From DASQDT01 sp036380435 (GTDB taxonomy: Bacteria; Acidobacteriota; Blastocatellia; Pyrinomonadales; Pyrinomonadaceae): 6,394 bases of DNA. The notes beneath the pieces are model-generated. The model searched no databases. It was not told the origin of the DNA and saw nothing but the letters and a program-made list of their open reading frames with translations. Each line of letters opens with the position of its first letter. Positions within the stretch are counted from its first letter, which is position 1. The translations under genes and the position numbers were made by a program. Shown here in pieces: positions 1-6,394 of the stretch. The stretch is from positions 1 through 6,394 of the forward strand of contig DASVES010000286.1 in NCBI GenBank assembly GCA_036380435.1, given 5' to 3'.

Positions 1-242
1 CCGCGGATGAGACGAGCGCCGAGCGCCTCGTCGAGCGCGGCGGCCATCGGGCGCGCGGCCTTACCCGCAGCGACGGAATAGACGCGCGCTGGCCGGTCGA
101 GGTCGAATTCATCGTCGAAGATGTTCAGACGTGCGCCGTCGAGCCGGACGGCGCGGCGCACGGCGCGGCCCGCGTCCGACTCGGCGAGCGCGTGGTCGAA
201 GATTTCGCGCGCGGCGCGGCGCAGTTCGGAGAGTTCGTTCAA
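1..242 (-). CDS. glycerate 2-kinase (DUF4147/MOFRL family), N-terminal part, cut by window edge
   Basis: The minus strand encodes 80 residues running off the left edge of the window. The opening (LNELSELRRAAREIFDHAL) followed by a short RAVRRAVRLDG stretch and then VYSVAAGKAARPMAAALDEA matches the start of the DUF4147 domain of glycerate 2-kinases. These enzymes phosphorylate D-glycerate to 2-phosphoglycerate in the cytoplasm, and the GKAA lysine lies in the conserved active-site segment of the family. The C-terminal MOFRL domain would lie outside the window. The frame has an in-frame TAA at 258-260, and the only usual start codon before the conserved region is TTG at 240-242. No convincing Shine-Dalgarno sequence precedes it. 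The start lies 21 bases from a long inverted repeat (264-360) that separates it from the comEA-like gene, so it may be transcribed separately. Family assignment rests on the N-terminal third or less of the protein; the exact start is less certain than the identity. Confidence 0.72.
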   Translation of the reverse strand, partial: MNELSELRRAAREIFDHALAESDAGRAVRRAVRLDGARLNIFDDEFDLDRPARVYSVAAGKAARPMAAALDEALGARLIR

Positions 243-263
243 GGCTCGGAGGGACGCTTATAA

Positions 264-360
264 CTGACAGTACCGCGAGCGGTAGCGAGCGGGTACGACT
301 ATGCTGAAGACTCGCCTCGCGCACGCGTGACCCGCTCGCTACCGCTCGCGGTACTGTCAG
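264..360. repeat. perfect 31-bp inverted repeat, REP/REPIN-like intergenic palindrome
   Basis: Bases 264-294 and 330-360 are exact reverse complements (31 of 31), separated by a 35-base spacer. Each arm starts CTGACAGTACCGCGAGCGG on its outer side and contains its own near-perfect palindrome, TACCGC-GA-GCGGTA (271-284 in the left arm), as well as the 8-mer GCGAGCGG twice (275-282 and 285-292). A pair of REP-like units in inverted orientation around a short spacer is the layout of a REPIN, a non-autonomous palindrome mobilised by a RAYT transposase. It lies wholly between the comEA-like stop and the glycerate kinase start. It could also fold in RNA and end transcription or protect the upstream mRNA, but there is no T-tract, so an ordinary intrinsic terminator is unlikely. 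That it is a dispersed family is inferred; only one copy is visible here. Confidence 0.8.
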
Positions 361-391
361 CGCGTCCGTCACACATTGATTCGCAAGCTAT

Positions 392-748
392 CTAATCGAC
401 CGCGATCAGGGGGCGCAGCTCGCGGAAGCGTGAGTCGCTGAAGCCGCGCACGAGCAGCAGGTGCTCGGCCCTGCGGAAAGGGCCGTAGCGCTCGCGGTGT
501 TCGACGATGCGCGCGGCCGACGACGGCCCGACGCCCGGCAGCCGCTCCAACTCTGCGCGCGAAGCCTTGTTAATGTTGACGCGCGGCCCCGGCTGAGTCG
601 CGGCGGCGAGCGCGGTCTGTCGTGCGTCGCCGCGACCCACGGCCGGCTGGCGGCGTGGCGTGCGGACACAGGAGGGGGCGGTGGCGAGTGTTAAAAAGCA
701 GCAGAGCGCGAAGCGGCTGCCAGCAGTTGAATAATCACGTCGCCTCAT
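392..748 (-). CDS. small exported ComEA-type helix-hairpin-helix DNA-binding protein
   Basis: The 118-residue product ends in a complete ComEA-type domain: VNINKASRAELERLPGVGP (57-75) gives the first helix-hairpin-helix with hairpin PGVGP, followed by ARIVEHRERYGPF and a second HhH around LLLVRGFSDSRFRELRPLI (97-115). In competent bacteria ComEA binds incoming double-stranded DNA outside the inner membrane with this domain. The N-terminus has basic residues and a short hydrophobic stretch (FALCCFLTLATA, 13-24) ending near Cys27, which suggests export, perhaps as a lipoprotein, although APSC is a poor lipobox. A low-complexity linker joins this to the HhH domain. The ATG at 748 is the only possible upstream start, because an in-frame TGA lies at 761-763 and the codons between are not starts. 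No strong ribosome binding site is visible. No other competence gene is in the window, so a role in DNA uptake is inferred from the domain; it could serve another DNA-binding purpose. Confidence 0.85.
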   Translation of the reverse strand: MRRRDYSTAGSRFALCCFLTLATAPSCVRTPRRQPAVGRGDARQTALAAATQPGPRVNINKASRAELERLPGVGPSSAARIVEHRERYGPFRRAEHLLLVRGFSDSRFRELRPLIAVD

Positions 749-865
749 GGGGCGTAAGTCTCAGCTTGGAAAGAATTTGGGACCTCCCGCCGGGCAGGTG
801 CCACGTTCGTGTGCAAAATGCTATAAGCCTAAACTTTTCAGAAACTTGTAACCCCGAAACCCGAT

Positions 866-903
866 TTATTCACAGACTTTTCCACAGAAGCTGTGGAAAA
901 GTC
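866..903. promoter_or_regulatory. cluster of three DnaA-box-like sequences, two forming a 13-bp palindrome
   Basis: TTATTCACA at 866-874 (plus strand) fits the DnaA-box consensus TTATNCACA exactly. Three bases on, TTTTCCACA (878-886, plus strand) and its reverse complement TGTGGAAAA (892-900) differ from the TTATCCACA consensus by one base each. The last two lie within a perfect inverted repeat, GACTTTTCCACAG (875-887) and CTGTGGAAAAGTC (891-903), with a 3-base centre. Three boxes in 35 bases, next to an AT-rich stretch, is what a DnaA-binding site or a replication origin looks like. The classical origin neighbours (dnaA, dnaN, rpmH, parA, gidA) are absent from the window, so a DnaA-regulated promoter for the comEA-like gene or a DnaA-titration site is equally possible. 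The hairpin could alternatively act in RNA. Confidence 0.5.
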
Positions 904-948
904 ACAGCGCTGTTTCGCCCGAAATTTCGTGCCGGCTGCAAAATATTT
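904..948. other. run of short perfect palindromes in an AT-richer stretch
   Basis: Directly beside the DnaA-box palindrome lie ACAGCGCTGT (904-913), CGAAATTTCG (920-929), GCCGGC (931-936) and AAATATTT (941-948), each a perfect palindrome. TTTCG (913-917) also pairs with CGAAA (920-924) to make a small hairpin. The AAAATATTTAA portion is the most AT-rich stretch near the boxes and could be an unwinding element if this is an origin, or operator sites if it is a promoter region. Short palindromes arise by chance, so only their crowding is suggestive. Confidence 0.35.
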
Positions 949-963
949 AACACGGACAGGAAG

Positions 964-1065
964 GGGTCGAGGGATGAGGGATGAAAAAGATTGATTCATT
1001 GAATCAATGAATCGATGAGTCAATGAATCAATCTTTCTCATCCCTCATCCTTCATCCCTCATCCG
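964..1065. repeat. composite palindrome of 7-base and 8-base tandem repeats after ftsK
   Basis: Bases 972-1001 and 1021-1050 are reverse complements with one mismatch in 30, around a 19-base centre. The outer parts are tandem heptamers: GGGATGA twice at 971-984 (with a degenerate GGGTCGA at 964-970) on one side, and TCATCCC, TCATCCT, TCATCCC, TCATCCG (1038-1065) on the other. The inner part is four tandem octamers: GAATCAAT, GAATCGAT, GAGTCAAT, GAATCAAT (1001-1032), preceded by the inverted unit ATTGATTC (990-997), which can pair with the first octamer across a 3-base loop. The element begins 3 bases after the ftsK stop codon. In ftsK mRNA it would form a long stem and may end transcription or stabilise the 3' end; no T-tract follows, so classical intrinsic termination is doubtful. 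Confidence 0.85.
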
Positions 1066-1068
1066 TTT

Positions 1069-3825
<2,757 letters not shown>

Positions 3826-3830
3826 AGCTT

Positions 3831-3834
3831 CTCC
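3831..3834 (-). promoter_or_regulatory. ftsK ribosome binding site
   Basis: GGAG on the minus strand lies five bases before the ATG at 3823-3825. It is the clearest Shine-Dalgarno sequence in the window and fixes the ftsK start. It lies only eight bases beyond the pyrimidine-rich arm of the heptamer palindrome (3843-3920), with a T5 run (3835-3839) directly between. Confidence 0.7.
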
Positions 3835-3842
3835 AAAAACTC

Positions 3843-3920
3843 AGAGGTCAGAGGTTAGAGGTTAGAGGTTAGTTAAAAGCAGGTCTTTCACTGACCTCTA
3901 ACCTCTGTCCCATGACCTCT
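3843..3920. repeat. inverted repeat of two four-heptamer arms between prfB and ftsK
   Basis: The left arm is AGAGGTC, AGAGGTT, AGAGGTT, AGAGGTT (3843-3870). The right arm is GACCTCT, AACCTCT, GTCCCAT, GACCTCT (3893-3920), which read on the minus strand is AGAGGTC, ATGGGAC, AGAGGTT, AGAGGTC. The arms match at 23 of 28 positions, with all but one mismatch in the one degenerate heptamer, and are separated by a 22-base spacer. The element begins 6 bases after the prfB stop. In the transcript it would form a stem followed by GAGTTTTT, so it could act as a terminator for prfB, or as a structure influencing the ftsK ribosome binding site just beyond it. Unit length and arm layout resemble the element after ftsK, although the heptamer sequence differs. 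Confidence 0.85.
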
Positions 3921-3926
3921 ATTTCG

Positions 3927-5040
3927 TCACGCCGCGCGGCGCGACAGAAGGTATGCCTGGATGAAGTCGTCGATGTCGCCGGCGAGCACCGAATCGACAT
4001 CGCCGCGCTCCAGCTTGGTGCGCGCGTCCTTCACCAGCCGGTAGGGCGCGAGCACGTAGTTGCGGATCTGTGAGCCGAAGGAGATGTCGGCTTTGCTGGC
4101 TTCGAGTTCGGCCGTCGCGGCGCGACGCTTTTCGAGTTCCAGCTCGTAGAGACGCGCGCGCAGGACGTTCATGGCGACGGCGCGATTCTGATGTTGTGAA
4201 CGCTGGTTCTGGCAGGCGACGACGATGTTCGTCGGCAGATGCGTGATGCGAACGGCCGAGTCGGTGGTGTTGATGTGCTGGCCGCCGGCGCCGGTCGAGC
4301 GGTAGGTGTCCACGCGCAAGTCCTTCTCGTTAATCTCGACCTCGATGTCCTCCTCGACTTCGGGATAGACGAAGAGGGAAGCGAAACTCGTGTGGCGGCG
4401 CGCCGCCTGATCGAAGGGCGAGATGCGCACTAGCCGGTGGACGCCGGCCTCGGCCGCGAGCAGCCCGTAGGCGTATTCGCCCTTGACGGTGAAGGTCACG
4501 CTCTTGAGTCCGGCCTCGTCGCCCGGCTGGTACTCGATTATCTCCGTCTCGAAGCCGCGCCGCTCGGCCCACTTCAGATACATCTTCAGGAGCATCTCGG
4601 CCCAGTCCTGCGACTCGGTGCCGCCCGCGCCGGGGTGGATGGTGCAGATGGCGTTGCGGGCGTCCGACTCGCCCGACAGAAGCATCTCGGTCTCCGCCTC
4701 TTTGATCTCGCGCTCCAACCGCCCGACGAGGGCGCGCAACTCTCCGAGACTGTCGGCGTCCTCCTCCTCGGCGAACTCGAAGAGGACGGAGGCGTCGGAA
4801 ATCTCCGACTCGAACTTCTCGTGACGGGCGGCCGACTTCTCCAGACGACTCCGCCGGCCCATCAGTTTCTGCGCCTCCTCCTGATCCGACCAGAAGTCGG
4901 GCGCCGACGCCTGAGCCTCGATGCGCTTCAGCTCCTCGCGCTTCGCCGGGACATCAAAGAAACCTCCCGAGCTGTTCGACTCGCGTCCGCAGGTCTTCAT
5001 ACGACGTGCGTAAATCCTGTACTGATGCTGTCTCTAACAT
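3927..5040 (-). CDS. prfB: peptide chain release factor 2, made by programmed +1 frameshift
   Basis: RF2 recognises UGA and UAA in the ribosomal A site and triggers peptide release. The gene is in two frames. The first starts at ATG 5038-5040, behind a purine-rich GAGAGAG (5048-5054), and reads MLETASVQDL... to ...EQLGRFL before TGA at 4954-4956. The second frame continues DVPAKREELKRIEAQ from GAT at 4953-4955 to TGA at 3927-3929. Joined, they give 28 + 342 = 370 residues, close to the 365 of E. coli RF2. The stop-recognition tripeptide SPF (about 207-209) and the catalytic GGQ (about 252-254, in STGAGGQHINTT) are both present, two residues from their E. coli positions. SPF rather than PxT identifies RF2, not RF1. 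A single-frame gene call would start at ATG 4998-5000 and give a spurious first 15 residues. The 38-bp gap to lnt suggests co-transcription. Confidence 0.96.
4954..4968 (-). promoter_or_regulatory. prfB programmed +1 frameshift site
   Basis: On the minus strand the sequence is GGGAGG-TTT-CTT-TGA-T. The internal Shine-Dalgarno-like GGGAGG (4963-4968) is three bases before the slippery CTT (4957-4959), which is followed by in-frame TGA. This spacing is the same as in E. coli prfB (AGGGGG-TAT-CTT-TGA-C). When RF2 is scarce, the ribosome pauses at UGA, the Leu-tRNA slips forward one base onto UUU, and translation continues with GAT (Asp). When RF2 is plentiful, it terminates after 28 residues. 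This is the known autoregulatory loop of RF2; here it is read directly from the sequence. Confidence 0.95.
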
Positions 5041-5078
5041 TTTTTTTCTCTCTCAACAGAAAATAGTTTGCTCGAACC

Positions 5079-6394
5079 TTATGTTGCGCGCGAGCGCCTG
5101 AAGTTGAACGTGGAAAGCAGGCCGGCGGCGGCCGCTGCCGCACACAGGGCGACGAAGAGGTCGCCCTGTCTCGCGTAAAAAGTCTTGCCGCTCACGGCGC
5201 GCCCGACCGTCCACGTTCGCACGTCAGGCCGGTACGTCCCCGTCGCGTCCAGAACTTCGCCGCGTGGTGTGACGTGTGCGCTCACCCCCGTGTTCGTCAC
5301 ACGCAGGACGGGCCTGCCGGTCTCGACGGCGCGGAAGACGACGTTGGCGAGGTGCTGTCGGACGACGGGAGTCTGGCCCAGATATCCGTCGTTCGTGATG
5401 TTCACCAGCACGTCGGCCCCGTCGCGCGCGAAGCGCCCCGCCACGGACGGGAACGCCGACTCGAAGCAGATGAAGACGCCGGCGCGCGCGTCGCCCACGG
5501 GCATCAGCGGGTAATCGTTCCCCATGGCGAAGTCGCCGACGAGGCCATCCAACAGCCATGCCGGCGGGAGCCAGCGCGGCAACGGCACGTACTCGCCGAA
5601 CGGCAGCAGGCGAATCTTATCATACTGCGCGACGAGCCGGCCCTCCTCATTCACCATCACCGCCGAGTTATAGACGCCGCCCATCGGCGCCGGCTCCACC
5701 GCGTTGAAGATGACGGAGGCGCGGTTGGCGCGCGCGAACTCCGCCACGAAGTCGCGGAAGTTCTCGTCGCGCGCGTAACGGAAGTTCATCGGCGATTCGG
5801 GCCATACGACGACGCGCGGTAGTCCGCGCCGCACGTCGTCACCCGCGCCCGCCGTCGCCACCTGTGCGCCGTCAAGTTCGCGCAACGCATCCGTCGCAAG
5901 CGTGAGATGACGGTTCAGGAGCAGCGCCGTCTCCCCGGCCGAGCGCGGGAAATCGGCCGCCACGTTCGGCTGCACGGCGACGACGGCCACGCTCGGCGTG
6001 GTCGCTTGCTGAACGCGGTTCGTGTATGAAGCGAGAAATACGACGGCGGCGACGAGTAAGGCAACGCCAACCGCGATGGAGAGTGCGCGTCCATTTCTGC
6101 GAAGAATCAGATACGCGACGGCCGAGTTAACCGATACGATCAGAAAGCCGACGAGGTAGACGCCGCCCCAGCGCGCGCTTTGAATCAGCGCGGGCGTGAA
6201 CGCCTGCGAGTAAGCGAGCGCGTTCCAGAGCTGTCCGATGGCACCGAGCCGCGCCCATTCGAGCGCCACCCACGCGAACGGGGCGACGACGAGCGCCCAC
6301 CCGACGCCGCGCCTCGCAGAGATGCGGGCCACACTGTAAGCCCACGCGCCGGGGAAGAGACCGGCGATGACGGGGGCGGGGATGAGCAGGACGA
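5079..6394 (-). CDS. lnt: apolipoprotein N-acyltransferase, N-terminus cut by window edge
   Basis: Lnt adds the third acyl chain to the N-terminal Cys of lipoproteins in the inner membrane. Numbered from the GTG at 6332, the nitrilase-like catalytic triad is Glu179 (VVVWPES), Lys239 (AQYDKIRLLPFGEYVPL) and Cys289 (GVFICFES); Glu247 matches E. coli Glu343. The frame stays open beyond that GTG to the window edge, adding 20 hydrophobic codons (...LLIPAPVIAGLFPGAWAYS), so GTG is internal to a membrane helix and the true start is outside. Visible membrane segments are about 10-30, 55-77, 85-103 and a C-terminal 391-407. Compared with the 512 residues of E. coli Lnt, roughly 75 residues are missing. 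E. coli Tyr388 is Phe290 here, NDAWFG is NDGYLG, and no Trp is seen where E. coli has Trp237. The gene ends in TAA 38 bp before prfB and is probably in the same operon. Confidence 0.94.
   Translation of the reverse strand, partial: VLLIPAPVIAGLFPGAWAYSVARISARRGVGWALVVAPFAWVALEWARLGAIGQLWNALAYSQAFTPALIQSARWGGVYLVGFLIVSVNSAVAYLILRRNGRALSIAVGVALLVAAVVFLASYTNRVQQATTPSVAVVAVQPNVAADFPRSAGETALLLNRHLTLATDALRELDGAQVATAGAGDDVRRGLPRVVVWPESPMNFRYARDENFRDFVAEFARANRASVIFNAVEPAPMGGVYNSAVMVNEEGRLVAQYDKIRLLPFGEYVPLPRWLPPAWLLDGLVGDFAMGNDYPLMPVGDARAGVFICFESAFPSVAGRFARDGADVLVNITNDGYLGQTPVVRQHLANVVFRAVETGRPVLRVTNTGVSAHVTPRGEVLDATGTYRPDVRTWTVGRAVSGKTFYARQGDLFVALCAAAAAAGLLSTFNFRRSRAT

Larger units (their letters stand above)
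749..1068. other. 320-bp non-coding region between ftsK and the comEA-like gene
   Basis: This gap has no plausible gene. From right to left it holds the composite palindrome just after the ftsK stop (964-1065), an AT-richer stretch with several short perfect palindromes (904-948), a DnaA-box-like cluster (866-903), and then the presumed promoter and leader of the comEA-like gene. In the leader, TTATAG on the minus strand (821-826) is a possible -10 element, but no well-spaced -35 accompanies it, so I do not call a promoter. A weak imperfect hairpin (783-798, CCTCCCG against CGGGCAGG) lies within the leader. Overall base composition is visibly lower in GC than the flanking genes. Confidence 0.7.

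Noticed and set aside
109..372. 87-codon minus-strand frame over the glycerate kinase start
   Set aside because: Wrong frame relative to the DUF4147 match; it is Arg-rich and translates the inverted repeat.
821..851. Promoter for the comEA-like gene (TTACAA and TTATAG on the minus strand)
   Set aside because: The spacing of about 19-20 bases and poor -35 match are too weak to call.
875..950. Possible dif site, suggested by proximity to ftsK
   Set aside because: The palindrome carries DnaA-box sequence rather than XerC/XerD arms around a 6-base centre, and dif is not generally found beside ftsK.
622..984. 120-codon plus-strand open frame across the comEA start and the intergenic region
   Set aside because: It overlaps the comEA-like gene antisense, runs through palindromes and DnaA boxes, and the product looks random.
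1001..1065. Possible CRISPR-like array
   Set aside because: The units are 7-8 bases in direct tandem with no unique spacers and no cas genes.
4437..5066. 209-codon plus-strand open frame opposite prfB
   Set aside because: It mirrors the RF2 coding sequence and crosses the frameshift site and gap; no domain is recognisable.
5274..5822. 182-codon plus-strand open frame opposite lnt
   Set aside because: It is antisense to the Lnt catalytic domain, a shadow of the conserved frame.

Overview
The window is a GC-rich bacterial chromosome segment in which every recognisable gene lies on the minus strand. Read in the direction of transcription (right to left), the order is lnt (apolipoprotein N-acyltransferase, 5' end cut by the window edge), prfB (release factor 2, with a programmed +1 frameshift), ftsK (DNA translocase), a small secreted ComEA-type helix-hairpin-helix protein, and the first 80 codons of a glycerate 2-kinase. 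An Lnt enzyme implies lipoprotein maturation and suggests a two-membrane (diderm) bacterium. The GC richness, the lnt-prfB adjacency and the kinds of intergenic repeat remind me of Acidobacteriota, but that placement is inference and no marker gene here settles it.

Layout: 5079-6394 lnt; 38 bp gap; 3927-5040 prfB, probably co-transcribed with lnt; 101 bp gap filled mostly by a palindrome of 7-base repeats; 1069-3825 ftsK; 320 bp non-coding region at 749-1068 holding a composite palindrome, a run of short palindromes and a cluster of DnaA-box-like sequences; 392-748 comEA-like gene; a second gap with a perfect 31-bp inverted repeat (264-360); 1-242 start of the glycerate kinase gene.

The coding content is mostly conserved housekeeping: lipoprotein maturation in the inner membrane, translation termination at UGA/UAA, and chromosome segregation at the septum. 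The less ordinary content is between and within genes. The true prfB product is made only by a +1 frameshift at CTT-TGA, so the correct start is at 5040 and a single-frame gene call would give a wrong N-terminus. Each of the three gaps longer than 100 bp carries a long inverted repeat of a different sequence, two of them built from tandem 7-base or 8-base units. The region between ftsK and comEA contains a 13-bp DnaA-box palindrome next to a perfect DnaA box, making it a candidate DnaA-binding locus or replication origin. I see no CRISPR array, insertion sequence, tRNA or rRNA, and no clearly new protein system.
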